Source of the DNA: Streptomyces resistomycificus
GTDB lineage: Bacteria > Actinomycetota > Actinomycetes > Streptomycetales > Streptomycetaceae
DNA length: 64,000 nucleotides
Direction of reading: 5' to 3'
NCBI RefSeq assembly: GCF_001514265.1
Contig: NZ_KQ948994.1
Span: 186,001 to 250,000 of the forward strand
In this document: positions 24,888 to 32,683 of the stretch, piece after piece
Numbering within the stretch: position 1 is the first letter of the stretch
Layout: each line of letters opens with the position of its first letter
Made by a program: the position numbers and the translations under genes
Notes under the pieces: generated by a model
Databases searched by the model: none
Seen by the model: only the letters and a program-made list of their open reading frames with translations
Told to the model about the DNA's origin: nothing

Positions 24888-26531
24888 ATGACAGCGAACG
24901 ATTCCCGCCAAGGCACCGCACTCCTCTACGACCCTCTGCGCAACAAGGGGACCGCGTTCAGCGCGACGGAGCGGGCAGAGCTCGGCCTGGACGGGCTGCT
25001 GCCGCCTGCTGTGGAGACCCTGGACGACCAGGCCGACAGGGCGTACGCGGCGTTCCTCGGCTACGACAAGCCGCTGAACCGGCACATCTACCTGCGCCAG
25101 CTCCAGGACACCAACGAGGTGCTGTTCCACCGGCTGGTCACCCGCCACCTCGAGGAGATGCTTCCGGTCGTCTACACCCCGACGGTCGGCGAGGCGTGCC
25201 GCCGCTTCAGCGAGATCTACCGCCGCCCGCGTGGGCTGTTCCTGTCGTACGAGGACCGGCACCGCTTCCGGGAGATCCTGCGCAACCGTCCACACGACGA
25301 CGTGGACGTCATCGTCGTCACCGACGGCCAGCGCATCCTGGGCCTGGGCGACCAGGGAGTGGGCGGCATGGGCATCCCGATCGGCAAGCTCAGCCTCTAC
25401 ACGGCGATCGGCGGCATCCACCCCGCTCGTACGCTGCCGATCCTGCTGGACGCCGGGACGGACAACGAAGAGCTGCTGAACGACCCGCACTACCTGGGCC
25501 GCCGCGAGCGCCGGGTGACCGGGGACGAGTACGACGGACTGGTGGAGGCGCTGGTGGCGGCCGTGGAGGCCGAGCTGCCGGGGACGCTGCTGCAGTGGGA
25601 GGACTTCGCGACGGCGCACGCGCGGCGCATCCTCACCCGCTATCAGGACCGGCTGCTGACCTTCAACGACGACATCCAGGGCACCGCCGCGGTCGCGCTC
25701 GGCGCACTGACCACGGCGACGCGGGTGGCGGGGACCCGGCTCGCCGACCAGCGGATCGTGATCCTCGGCGCGGGCTCCGCCGCGATCGGCGTGGCCGACA
25801 TGATCCGTAGCGCGCTGGTCGACGACGGCGTGCCGGAGGAGGAGGCCGTCTCCCGCTTCTGGTTCGTGGACGTCGACGGGCTGCTGACCGGCTCCCGTGA
25901 CGGGCTGACCGACGAACAGCGGGTCTACGCCCGCGCCGACGAGCACGAGTCGTACGGCCTGGCCGAGGTGGTGGACCGGGTCGAGCCGACCGTGCTGATC
26001 GGGCTGTCCACTGCCCATGGCGCCTTCACGGAGGAGATCGTGCGGCGGATGGCGGCCTCCTGCGACCGGCCGGTGATCTTCCCCCTGTCCAACCCGACCT
26101 CCCACGCCGAGGCCGACCCGGCCGACCTGGTGCGCTGGACGGACGGCAGGGTGCTGGTCGCCGCAGGCTCCCCGTTCCCGCCCGTGACGGTCGACGGCCG
26201 CGAGGTGCCGGTCGCGCAGGCGAACAACGTGTACGTCTTCCCGGCCATCGGCCTGGCGGTCACCGCGAGCCGGGCCACCCGGGTCACGGACCGGATGATG
26301 GTGGCTGCCGCCCGTGCGGTAGGTGACTGCGCCGCCCGGTTCGCCCCGGACGACGGTGACGCCCCCGCTCCGTTGCTGCCGCCGCTACGGGAAATGCGGG
26401 ACGCGGCCCGGGAGATCGCGGTGGCCGCAGCGAGGGCGGCGGTGGAGGACGGCGTTGCTCCGAAGGCCACGGAGGAGGAACTGCGTGCGGCTGTCGAGGC
26501 TGCCCAATGGAGCCCTCAGTACGCACAGTGA
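24888..26531 (+). CDS. NAD-dependent malic enzyme (large type)
   Basis: 547 residues. Oxidative decarboxylation of malate to pyruvate in the cytoplasm, linking the citric acid cycle to gluconeogenesis and lipid precursors. The malic N domain has LPVVYTPTVGEACRRFSEIYRRPRG and VVTDGQRILGLGDQGVGGMGIPIGK (metal and malate binding). ILTRYQDRLLTFNDDIQGTAA holds the catalytic Lys/Asp region equivalent, and IVILGAGSAAIGVADM is the NAD site. IFPLSNPTSHAEA is another signature. The length suits the eukaryote-like large subfamily. GGGAAG stands just before the ATG. The gene is followed by a hairpin at 26627. Confidence 0.93.
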   Translation: MTANDSRQGTALLYDPLRNKGTAFSATERAELGLDGLLPPAVETLDDQADRAYAAFLGYDKPLNRHIYLRQLQDTNEVLFHRLVTRHLEEMLPVVYTPTVGEACRRFSEIYRRPRGLFLSYEDRHRFREILRNRPHDDVDVIVVTDGQRILGLGDQGVGGMGIPIGKLSLYTAIGGIHPARTLPILLDAGTDNEELLNDPHYLGRRERRVTGDEYDGLVEALVAAVEAELPGTLLQWEDFATAHARRILTRYQDRLLTFNDDIQGTAAVALGALTTATRVAGTRLADQRIVILGAGSAAIGVADMIRSALVDDGVPEEEAVSRFWFVDVDGLLTGSRDGLTDEQRVYARADEHESYGLAEVVDRVEPTVLIGLSTAHGAFTEEIVRRMAASCDRPVIFPLSNPTSHAEADPADLVRWTDGRVLVAAGSPFPPVTVDGREVPVAQANNVYVFPAIGLAVTASRATRVTDRMMVAAARAVGDCAARFAPDDGDAPAPLLPPLREMRDAAREIAVAAARAAVEDGVAPKATEEELRAAVEAAQWSPQYAQ

Positions 26532-26626
26532 CGCGTGCCGTGCCCGCTCGTCGGGGACGTCCGAGAGTTCGGGGAGGCACGCATGCCGGCGGTTCGGCGA
26601 GCCGGACGCGCCCCCGGCCCGCCGGG

Positions 26627-26649
26627 GGCCCGTCGGCCGGTGACGGGCC
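26627..26649 (+). terminator. Possible terminator of the malic enzyme gene
   Basis: GGCCCGTC (26627-26634), a 7-base loop and GACGGGCC (26642-26649), about 95 bp past the stop. Other GC stems can form nearby, so this is one of several options. Confidence 0.45.
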
Positions 26650-26783
26650 GGGCCGCACACCGGAAGTCCGTGCGTGCCTTCCCGCCCTGATGTCGGCTGC
26701 CTGGATTCCCCAGTCCGAGTGCTTCTCCCAAACTCGTTGTGGTTCATGGTCGTTGCTCTCTGGTGGGGGCCGGTTTCCCGGTG

Positions 26784-26922
26784 TAGCGTCGCTTCCAGCT
26801 GTCGTGGTTCGCAGGACCTGCCCGCGCTTTGGCGCGGGCGCTTTGCTGTGCAGTGCCGGACCAGGGCGATCACCTCCAGGACCGCGCGGTGCGGTTCCTG
26901 ACACCGACTGAGAGGCACCAGC
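26784..26922 (+). promoter_or_regulatory. Long structured leader of the cold-shock gene
   Basis: TAGCGT (26784-26789) is a likely -10, giving a leader of about 125 bases. It contains a perfect 8-bp hairpin (26820-26839, GCCCGCGC-TTTG-GCGCGGGC) followed by GCTTTGCTG. Long structured leaders that control stability and translation are known for cspA-type genes. GAGAGG 7 bases before the ATG is the ribosome site. The preceding 26532-26783 sequence holds no gene. Confidence 0.5.
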
Positions 26923-27126
26923 ATGGCCAGCGGAACCGTCAAGTGGTTCAACGCCGAAAAGGGCTTCGGCTTCATCGCCCAGGACGGCGGTGGACCGGAC
27001 GTCTTCGCGCACTACTCCAACATCAACGCCTCCGGCTTCCGTGAGCTGACCGAGGGCCAGGCCGTCACTTTCGACATCACCCAGGGCCAGAAGGGCCCCC
27101 AGGCGGAGAACATCACCCCCGCCTGA
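26923..27126 (+). CDS. Cold-shock protein (CspA family)
   Basis: 67 residues. Single cold-shock domain that binds single-stranded RNA and DNA and acts as an RNA chaperone. RNP1 (KGFGFIAQD) and RNP2 (VFAHYSNI) are present with the GTVKWFNAEKGFG start. Length and sequence are typical of the many short streptomycete Csp proteins. The gene is monocistronic, with a long hairpin leader before it and a very strong terminator after it. Confidence 0.95.
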   Translation: MASGTVKWFNAEKGFGFIAQDGGGPDVFAHYSNINASGFRELTEGQAVTFDITQGQKGPQAENITPA

Positions 27127-27133
27127 CCCCTGG

Positions 27134-27165
27134 CCGTCCCCGGGCCGGCACCGGCCCGGGGACGG
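27134..27165 (+). terminator. Terminator of the cold-shock gene
   Basis: Perfect 14-bp stem: CCGTCCCCGGGCCG (27134-27147) and its complement (27152-27165) around a GCAC loop, starting 8 bases past the stop codon. Confidence 0.9.
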
Positions 27166-27286
27166 GCACAACTCCTGCAGGTCGCCGCCGCGTTGACAAC
27201 GGTGCGGCGACGGCAGCTCCCTGCCGCGGCCTAACCTGGCCGAGTCGCGGCGGAACGCGACACACCAGGTCAGGTGATGCGTCCGG

Positions 27287-27328
27287 TGATGCGGGCAGGC
27301 ACCCGACTGATGCGGGCAGGCACCCGAC
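27287..27328. repeat. Exact 21-bp tandem duplication
   Basis: A 21-bp unit beginning TGATGCGGG and ending ACCCGAC occurs twice without a break (27287-27307, 27308-27328) with no mismatch. It lies in the 27166-27567 stretch, where I see no gene. Confidence 0.8.
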
Positions 27329-27567
27329 ACGGCCTGCCCGCTCCGGCCGGCGGTACCGACCTCGGCGGCGAAGCACGAAACATGCCGCTGCCGACGGTCG
27401 CTCCAGGAGGCGGGCGCCAATCGGCGCAGCGCCGTTCCAAGGCTTCACGCGGCTGGAGTGCTGTTCGCTGCCGGCCATGAATCGGCGCGGAGAATTGGGG
27501 CGGGCACCTCGTGGTTTCGGCGGCGCGAGCCCTCAGGCCGCACGTTCATCAGAACCGACACAGCACG

Positions 27568-28077
27568 TCACCTTCTGCCGGAAAGCGATGTGGGCAGAAC
27601 GCTCCTGCCACCGGCGGTGACCTCGGTGGGTGTCCGGCCGAGATGAGCGGTGATCCGTTTTCCTCGGGCGTGGGGTGAGACGACGACTCGGTCGCTGACC
27701 GTGTGTACGAGGTGCAGCCCGTGGCCACCGATGCGGGACGGGTCGTTGTGCCTGACCGTCGGTTCGTCGGTGGACGTGTCCCACACGGTGATCGTCAGTT
27801 CTGCTCTGGTCAGACGCACGATCAACCCGCAGCGGCCGGGGGCGTGCCGGATCGCGTTGGTGACCAGTTCGCTGACGGTGAGTTCGGCGTCCAGGGCTAG
27901 AGGGGCTGGGACAGGGGTCCGGCCGGTATGCCGGACGCGGGCGAGAAGAGCGCGCAGGACCTGGCGCGCGTCGAGGGCGCGGGCCGCGCCTTCGGCCCAC
28001 ACCGCGCTGCAGCGCAGCGTGGCGTTCTCGTCCCTGCCCTGCTCATCTGCCGCCTGCTTCATAAGCGGGATGACCAT
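27568..28077 (-). CDS. RsbW-like ATP-binding protein (HATPase_c)
   Basis: 169 residues. The GHKL fold of anti-sigma-factor kinases: N box LTVSELVTNAIRHA (about 70-83), then ELTITVWDTS and the G box RIGGHGLHLVHTVSDRVVV. It lacks any sensor or dimerisation domain, so it belongs to the large streptomycete group of short RsbW/SpoIIAB-like proteins that bind or phosphorylate anti-sigma antagonists. The N terminus (LRCSAVWAEGAARALDARQVLRALL) is the usual helix before the domain. The ATG at 28077 has GAAAG upstream. The longer frame to 28167 is unlikely. The GAF-ANTAR gene lies 177 bp upstream on the same strand. Confidence 0.85.
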   Translation of the reverse strand: MVIPLMKQAADEQGRDENATLRCSAVWAEGAARALDARQVLRALLARVRHTGRTPVPAPLALDAELTVSELVTNAIRHAPGRCGLIVRLTRAELTITVWDTSTDEPTVRHNDPSRIGGHGLHLVHTVSDRVVVSPHARGKRITAHLGRTPTEVTAGGRSVLPTSLSGRR

Positions 28078-28254
28078 GTGCGTTCTTTCGTTGTGGTCGC
28101 CGCTCCGGGCGGCTTTCGGTCGTGCGTATACCCGGGAGCCGACCATGCACACCGTTCGACGGGGCATCCGCTGGTGGGCCCGGTGCGCGGGCGCACGGCT
28201 GCCACCCTTCCCCGGGGACAGCGTGATCGCGACAGGAAGACGGCGGAGCCGAGG

Positions 28255-28947
28255 TCAGGCGGGTTCGGTGCCTTCGGCCCGGACCCGCTGGGCGACGTCG
28301 TGCAGCTTGATGTTGTGGTGCTGGGAGATGCTGCGCAGCACGTTGAAGGCGTCGTCCTCGCTCATCTGGTGACGCTCCATGAGGATGCCCATGGCCTCAC
28401 CGATGGCGTGCCGGGTGTCCATGGCGTGTTCGAGCTGGTCGATGGTGCGGGCACTGGCCAAAGCCACAGCCGCGTGCGAGGCGAGCAGCCAGCCTGCCGT
28501 CTCGATGTCCTCGCCGAACGCTCCAGCGCGGCGGGAGTACAGGTTCAGCGCGCCGAAGTCCTCGTTGTCGGTGTAGAGCAGGACGCCGGTCATGCTGCCC
28601 ACCCCCAGCTTGCGCACTTCTGTGGCGTACCGCTGCCATGTGGGTTGCGGCTGGGCCATGTCCGGGATCCGGTACACGCGGTCGCCGTCCTTGCGGCGGG
28701 CAAGATCGAAGCACGGTCCCTCGCCCAGCTCCCCCTGTAGGCGGTCGGACTCCTTGACCATGTCCCCGCAGGCGGCCAGCGTCACGGCCCGGCCCTTGCG
28801 CACCGCGAGGATCCCCGCCGCGTCGCAGCCGTCCACCAGCTTCACGGCAGCCGCCGCGATTGCGTCCAGGGTGGCCTGGACCGAGTCCTGGGCCAGCAGA
28901 TCCCGCGCCAGCAGCGCCATCTGCTCGGCGTACTCACGCCACTCCAT
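28255..28947 (-). CDS. GAF-ANTAR transcription antiterminator
   Basis: 230 residues. The GAF domain (about 15-160: VDGCDAAGILAVRKGRAVTLAACGD, GEGPCFDLARRKDGDRVYRIPDM, SMTGVLLYTDNEDFGALNLYS) senses a small ligand or redox state. The ANTAR domain (about 170-228: IDQLEHAMDTRHAIGEAMGILMERHQMSEDDAFNVLRSIS) binds paired hairpins in nascent RNA and prevents termination. The ATG at 28947 is used rather than the GTG three codons upstream. A 22-bp perfect palindrome at 29045 lies between this gene and the divergent one at 29127. Confidence 0.9.
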   Translation of the reverse strand: MEWREYAEQMALLARDLLAQDSVQATLDAIAAAAVKLVDGCDAAGILAVRKGRAVTLAACGDMVKESDRLQGELGEGPCFDLARRKDGDRVYRIPDMAQPQPTWQRYATEVRKLGVGSMTGVLLYTDNEDFGALNLYSRRAGAFGEDIETAGWLLASHAAVALASARTIDQLEHAMDTRHAIGEAMGILMERHQMSEDDAFNVLRSISQHHNIKLHDVAQRVRAEGTEPA

Positions 28948-29044
28948 CGCCACCACCCACCTCGGTCACAGTCCAGCCACCGTACCGCTAGAAGTGTTGG
29001 TTGGATCATCGCAGGACGACCGGTGGGCCTGGCCCTGCTCCGGT

Positions 29045-29066
29045 CTGTCGCCACCGGTGGCGACAG
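29045..29066. promoter_or_regulatory. Perfect 22-bp palindrome between divergent genes
   Basis: Half-site CTGTCGCCACC (29045-29055) is followed at once by its exact complement (29056-29066), with no spacer. It sits 98 bp upstream of the ANTAR gene start and 25 bp upstream of the -35 of the YqeY-like gene, so a repressor or activator dimer bound here could act on both. Confidence 0.55.
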
Positions 29067-29090
29067 GCGTGGTGCCGCACGTATATCGCG

Positions 29091-29119
29091 TTGTGGGGCC
29101 AGGGGCACCGCCGTAGGGT
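29091..29119 (+). promoter_or_regulatory. Leaderless promoter of the YqeY-like gene
   Basis: TTGTGG (29091-29096), a 17-base spacer and TAGGGT (29114-29119), then 7 bases to the ATG at 29127. Transcription should start at or next to the start codon. Confidence 0.6.
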
Positions 29120-29126
29120 CACCGGC

Positions 29127-29486
29127 ATGTCTCTACGTCTTCGTATGCGTCAAGCACTGCCGGAAGCGATGCGTGCCCGTGACAAGGCGGCGGTGAGTGC
29201 TCTGCGCGCGACGCTTGCCGCACTGGACAACGCTGAGGCGGTTCCCGTGGGCGAAGCCGAGCTCCGCGGCGTGGCCCTTGAGCAGTCGCCGGGTGTCGGT
29301 GCTACCGAAGCGGCGCGGCGGGAGCTGAGCGAGGGCGGTGTGGTGGACGTCGTGCGCGCCGAGGCCGCCGAGCGACTGGAGGCCGCGGCGCAGTTGACCG
29401 CGCCCGCGCACGCGGATCGGGTCGCGCGGCTGCGCGCGGAGGCGGCTGTGCTGCTTCGCTTGCTTGACGGACCCGGCGCCGCATAG
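29127..29486 (+). CDS. GatB/YqeY-domain-like protein
   Basis: 119 residues. The start MSLRLRMRQALPEAMRARDKAAVSALRATLAALDNAEAV matches the helical N terminus of YqeY-like proteins, which resemble the tRNA-binding tail domain of GatB. The rest is a helical bundle (TEAARRELSEGGVVDVVRAEAAERLEAAAQL). Role unknown; a link to amidotransferase-type tRNA binding is only by fold. The gene appears leaderless: there is no ribosome site and the -10 box is 7 bases ahead of the ATG. It is shorter than the usual 150 residues. Confidence 0.75.
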   Translation: MSLRLRMRQALPEAMRARDKAAVSALRATLAALDNAEAVPVGEAELRGVALEQSPGVGATEAARRELSEGGVVDVVRAEAAERLEAAAQLTAPAHADRVARLRAEAAVLLRLLDGPGAA

Positions 29487-29582
29487 GTGCCGCGAGGATG
29501 CGCTCGGGGCTGCGGGCGTAGCGGAGCGGATGGCTCCCGATGTCGTCTACGGCGAACATGACGCGACGGATGCCCCACGTGA

Positions 29583-30302
29583 TCATGTGTAGCAGTCGCA
29601 CCCGGGACCGCAGCCGCAGACGTCGGTCGCGGCCGCCGGTCCCGGCGAAGCGGCGGCCGGAACCGCGCAACAGCCCTTGCCCTGCCAGGCGTCGCGGCCT
29701 TCCCTGACCGCGATGGCGGCGATGACGAGGGCGGCGATGGGGTCGGCCCAGGACCAGCCGAGTACGGCGTTGAGGGCCAAGCCGATCAGGAGGACGGCGG
29801 AGAGGTAGGTGCACAGCAGGGTCTGCTGGGAGTCGGCGACCGCACTGGCTGAGCCCAGTTCACGGCCGGCCTTGCGCTGGGCCGCGGAGAGGAACGGCAT
29901 CACGGCCAGGGACAGGGCGGCGATGACGATGCCAGGGACGGAGGGTTCGGCCTCCCCGGTGCCGGCCAGTGCCCGGACCGCGTCGACGCTGACGTACGCG
30001 GCGAGCGCGAAGAAGGACAGGGCGATGATCCGCAGGGCGGTCTGCTCCCGCGCCTCGCGCACCGCGTGCTCGCGGGCGGAGAACTGCCAGGCCACCGCGG
30101 CGGCGGAGGACACCTCGATGACGGAGTCCAGGCCGAAGCCGATCAGCGCGGTGGAGGAGGCGAGCGTACCGGCGGTGATCGCGACGATCGCCTCGACGAC
30201 GTTGTAGGCGATGGTGGCCGCGACCAGCAGTCGTATGCGTTTCGCAAGCGCGTCGCGGCGGATCGGAGACAGACCCGTGCCGACGGATATCTCCGCGGTC
30301 AT
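29583..30302 (-). CDS. CDF-family heavy-metal efflux transporter
   Basis: 239 residues. Six predicted membrane helices (about 24-42, 50-73, 88-107, 120-140, 158-178, 180-198). GFGLDSVIEVSS in helix 2 and ASAVADSQQT before helix 5 carry the acidic residues that form the metal site of cation diffusion facilitators. The C-terminal tail after WQGKGCC is rich in cysteine (CGCGPGCDCYT), which suits a soft metal such as Cd, Pb or Zn. The usual ferredoxin-like cytoplasmic domain is absent. The ATG at 30302 shares one base with the TGA of the ArsR-family gene, so the two are translationally coupled and the sensor should control the pump. Confidence 0.87.
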   Translation of the reverse strand: MTAEISVGTGLSPIRRDALAKRIRLLVAATIAYNVVEAIVAITAGTLASSTALIGFGLDSVIEVSSAAAVAWQFSAREHAVREAREQTALRIIALSFFALAAYVSVDAVRALAGTGEAEPSVPGIVIAALSLAVMPFLSAAQRKAGRELGSASAVADSQQTLLCTYLSAVLLIGLALNAVLGWSWADPIAALVIAAIAVREGRDAWQGKGCCAVPAAASPGPAAATDVCGCGPGCDCYT

Positions 30303-30637
30303 CAGCAGCAGCCTCGCGTCTCCGCGTCCGGGCACGTCTTGTCCGCCTCGACCGACACCACGGCGGCGCGCAGGTCGTCCAGCGCTCGTCCGAGGCGCTC
30401 GTCGGCGAGCTCGTAGCGGGTACGCCGGCCGACCGGCACCGCGACGACGAGGCCGCAGTCGCGCAGGCATGCCAGGTGGTTCGACAGCCGGGTCCGGGAG
30501 ATCTCCAAGGCGTCGGCGAGGTCCGCGGGATGGGTGGGCGCCTCACGCAGGGCGAGAAGGATCCGGCAGCGGATGGGGTCGGCGAGGGCGCGGCCGAACC
30601 GCGCCAACACCTCGATGTCGGTTGCGAGAGTCAGCAC
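30302..30637 (-). CDS. cmtR: CmtR-like Cd/Pb-sensing ArsR-family repressor
   Basis: 111 residues from the GTG at 30637. Winged helix with LADALEISRTRLSNHLACLRDCGLV as recognition region. Cysteines fall at positions 57, 61 and 102, which are the three Cd/Pb ligands known for mycobacterial CmtR, and C24 is also shared. This numbering only works with the GTG start, which supports it over the GTG at 30691. The GTG follows TACCGT by 7 bases without a ribosome site, so the mRNA is probably leaderless. Metal binding should release the protein from the AT-rich operator region upstream and switch on the CDF pump gene that overlaps its stop. Confidence 0.88.
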   Translation of the reverse strand: MLTLATDIEVLARFGRALADPIRCRILLALREAPTHPADLADALEISRTRLSNHLACLRDCGLVVAVPVGRRTRYELADERLGRALDDLRAAVVSVEADKTCPDAETRGCC

Positions 30638-30644
30638 ACCGACT

Positions 30645-30684
30645 ACGGTACATGAAAGCTTGAATTCATCAGATCCTGAATCGA
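30645..30684 (-). promoter_or_regulatory. Promoter/operator of the cmtR-CDF operon
   Basis: The -10 box TACCGT (30645-30650, minus strand) adjoins an unusually AT-rich block up to about 30684. It has overlapping inverted repeats, ATGAA-N8-TTCAT (30652-30669) and ATTCA-N8-TGAAT (about 30663-30682). ArsR-family proteins bind such sites and cover the promoter. The -35 (TCTGAT) is weak. Confidence 0.5.
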
Positions 30685-30715
30685 CCGACATGCGGGTGCC
30701 GTCGCCGGCACCGAG

Positions 30716-32683
30716 TCACCACAGCTCCTGGCCCACGAGGCAGGCGAGCCCCGTCAGGACGGCCAGGAGCAGCGCCGGGAGCGCCAAACTCTTCGCCAGC
30801 GTGGTCAGGGCCCACGTGACGTTCGACGCCGACTTTGTGTAGTGGTCCCGTCGCTCGCGCAGGTCGTGGCGGGCGAGCGCGACGAGGACGAGCGCTACCG
30901 CAGCGGTGACCAGGGACCATATGAGTGGTGTGAGCACCCCGAGATCGCTGATGTGTGTCTTGAGGTCGCCTCCCTGGCCTTCGTCGGCGCGGCGGTCGAT
31001 GGCGTCAACCGCCCGTGCGGCGGCCTCGACGAACCCGACGACCGAGGTGACGGCCAGGACGATGGCCACGGTGGCGAAGGCCGGAGCGCGGCGAGACGTG
31101 GACGCCACCCGGCTTGTCTGCTCCTCCCGGCCGGTTGGCGCCTTGGTCGATGACGGAGCTGACGATGGAGCTGACGACGGACCGGGTGCCGGACCGGGTG
31201 CCGGACCGGATGTCGGACCGGATGTCGGAGCGGGGGTCGGCGACGGAAGCGGAGACGGTGACGGAGCGGTGGCCGGAGGCGGCGACTGGGCGGGGACCGG
31301 AGACGGCGACGGATCGGTGGCCGCAGGCGCCTCGGGCGGCGGGGTGTGGACGACGAGCGTCTCCGTCGGCGGCGAGGCGGTCCCCTCGGGTGCCGGCGGT
31401 TCGGACGTCGTTTCGGGCTCGTGCGCCGGCTCCACCACCACCTCGACATGAACCACAGCCTCGCCGGCGACGCCCTTCAGCACGACGTCCCCGGCAAGGG
31501 GCCCTTGTGTGAAGGTCTCCACGCGGATGTTCAGGCCGGTCGTCGACGGCTCGACCCGCAGCCAGGACTCCTTGGACTGGGCCACGCAGTGGCGGGCGAG
31601 GGGCGGGCCGCCCAGGGTCACCGACTGGCGCCGCGGGGCCGAGCCCTCCGGCACCGAACCGAAGTCCAGGTGTTCAGGGGAGGGAGCCACCCGGATCTCA
31701 CGCAGGGCGCCGACCGCCTGGTCGGCTATCTGCCGGATGTCGTTGCGCGCGATCTCCTCCAGGTCCTGGCGGGCCCCTTCCGCGATGGGGAGGGAGTCGT
31801 CACGCAGACGCGAGCGCAACTCCTGGACGGCGCCCTGCCGGGTCAGGGGGTTCTCGCTGTTGATCGCGTCCAGCAGGTAGGGCGGCGAGGGGATCCCGGC
31901 GATCTTGATGCGGCCACGCCGACTGTGCGCCAGATGCAGGTCTCCCTGCATCTCCATGGTCCGGCTGGGCGTCTGGTTCGGGTTCTGCTCCCGCACGTGG
32001 TCGAAGACGTACTCGTACAACTCGTCGCATGAGATCTTGCCGTCCTCGTCGAGGTCGGCCTCGCCGGACTCCAGGCCCTGCACCACGGCGTGGGTGAACA
32101 CGGACGGCCGGGGGGCGGAGTTCTCGGCCAGGTCGGGGCCCTCGAAGGCGTACTCCATGGAGTTGGACGCCGTGATGACCGCCCAGCCCCGCCCGCCGGG
32201 TGACGTCTCCGCCTCGAACGATTCGAGGACGTTCACCTCCCCTGAGGCGCGTACCGAGGCCGACCCCCGGGAGAAGGCTCCGCCGTAGCAGCAGTCGAGG
32301 AACAGGACGGTGCTGCCGGCTCTGGTGCGGGTCATGCACTGCCGGACGAACTGGGCCGGGACGGCCGTGGCGTCCAGCAGCCGGGGGTCGGTGTCGCTGG
32401 CGGCGAAATAGAGCTCGCCGGACTCGCTCTTGATGCCGTGGCAGGAGAAGTGCAGCAGCATGATGTCGCCGCGTCGGCGGTCGGTGAAGAACCCCTGGAT
32501 ACGTCGGCGCATCACGTGGGCGGGCTCGTTGCGTACGACATCTACCTCGAAGTCACCGATCTCGGGATCGTGCAGGACCTCGGCAAGGGCCGCGGCGTCC
32601 TGCGCCGGTGCCCGGAGTTTCTTGAGCCCCTGATCGTCGTAGCGGTCGTTGGCGATGATCAGCGCATGCCGGGATTCCGTCAT
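30716..32683 (-). CDS. EACC1-associated caspase with EF-hand and membrane tail
   Basis: 655 residues. Caspase-fold cysteine protease of a predicted biological-conflict system. The catalytic dyad is H82 in LLHFSCHG and C132 in LFLDCCYGG. An EF-hand loop (210-221, D-L-D-E-D-G-K-I-S-C-D-E) inside the caspase region has all canonical calcium ligands. After a beta-rich middle (about 310-430, LDFGSVPEGSAPRRQSVTLGG ... VVLKGVAGEAVVHVEVVVEP) comes a Pro/Ser/Ala linker (about 430-520) and two or three membrane helices (about 530-550, 585-605, 630-650). The ATG at 32683 overlaps the stop of the EACC1 gene by four bases (ATGA). The upstream 45 codons of the open frame overlap EACC1 and are not used. The target is unknown; calcium control is inferred from the loop. 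Confidence 0.87.
   Translation of the reverse strand: MTESRHALIIANDRYDDQGLKKLRAPAQDAAALAEVLHDPEIGDFEVDVVRNEPAHVMRRRIQGFFTDRRRGDIMLLHFSCHGIKSESGELYFAASDTDPRLLDATAVPAQFVRQCMTRTRAGSTVLFLDCCYGGAFSRGSASVRASGEVNVLESFEAETSPGGRGWAVITASNSMEYAFEGPDLAENSAPRPSVFTHAVVQGLESGEADLDEDGKISCDELYEYVFDHVREQNPNQTPSRTMEMQGDLHLAHSRRGRIKIAGIPSPPYLLDAINSENPLTRQGAVQELRSRLRDDSLPIAEGARQDLEEIARNDIRQIADQAVGALREIRVAPSPEHLDFGSVPEGSAPRRQSVTLGGPPLARHCVAQSKESWLRVEPSTTGLNIRVETFTQGPLAGDVVLKGVAGEAVVHVEVVVEPAHEPETTSEPPAPEGTASPPTETLVVHTPPPEAPAATDPSPSPVPAQSPPPATAPSPSPLPSPTPAPTSGPTSGPAPGPAPGPSSAPSSAPSSTKAPTGREEQTSRVASTSRRAPAFATVAIVLAVTSVVGFVEAAARAVDAIDRRADEGQGGDLKTHISDLGVLTPLIWSLVTAAVALVLVALARHDLRERRDHYTKSASNVTWALTTLAKSLALPALLLAVLTGLACLVGQELW
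31152..31235. repeat. Seven 12-bp repeats in the caspase linker
   Basis: Seven consecutive 12-bp units (for example GCCGGACCGGGT, GCCGGACCGGAT, GTCGGACCGGAT) encode four-residue steps of Ser, Gly, Pro, Ala and Thr on the minus strand. Copy number could change by slippage without breaking the frame, so linker length could vary between strains. Confidence 0.75.

Noticed and set aside
27113..27478. Minus-strand 121-codon frame after the cold-shock gene
   Set aside because: It includes the 21-bp duplication and the terminator stem and has no ribosome site or family resemblance.
30638..30691. Upstream start for the CmtR-like protein
   Set aside because: The extra 18 residues would cover the -10 box and AT-rich operator and would break the Cys57/61/102 numbering.
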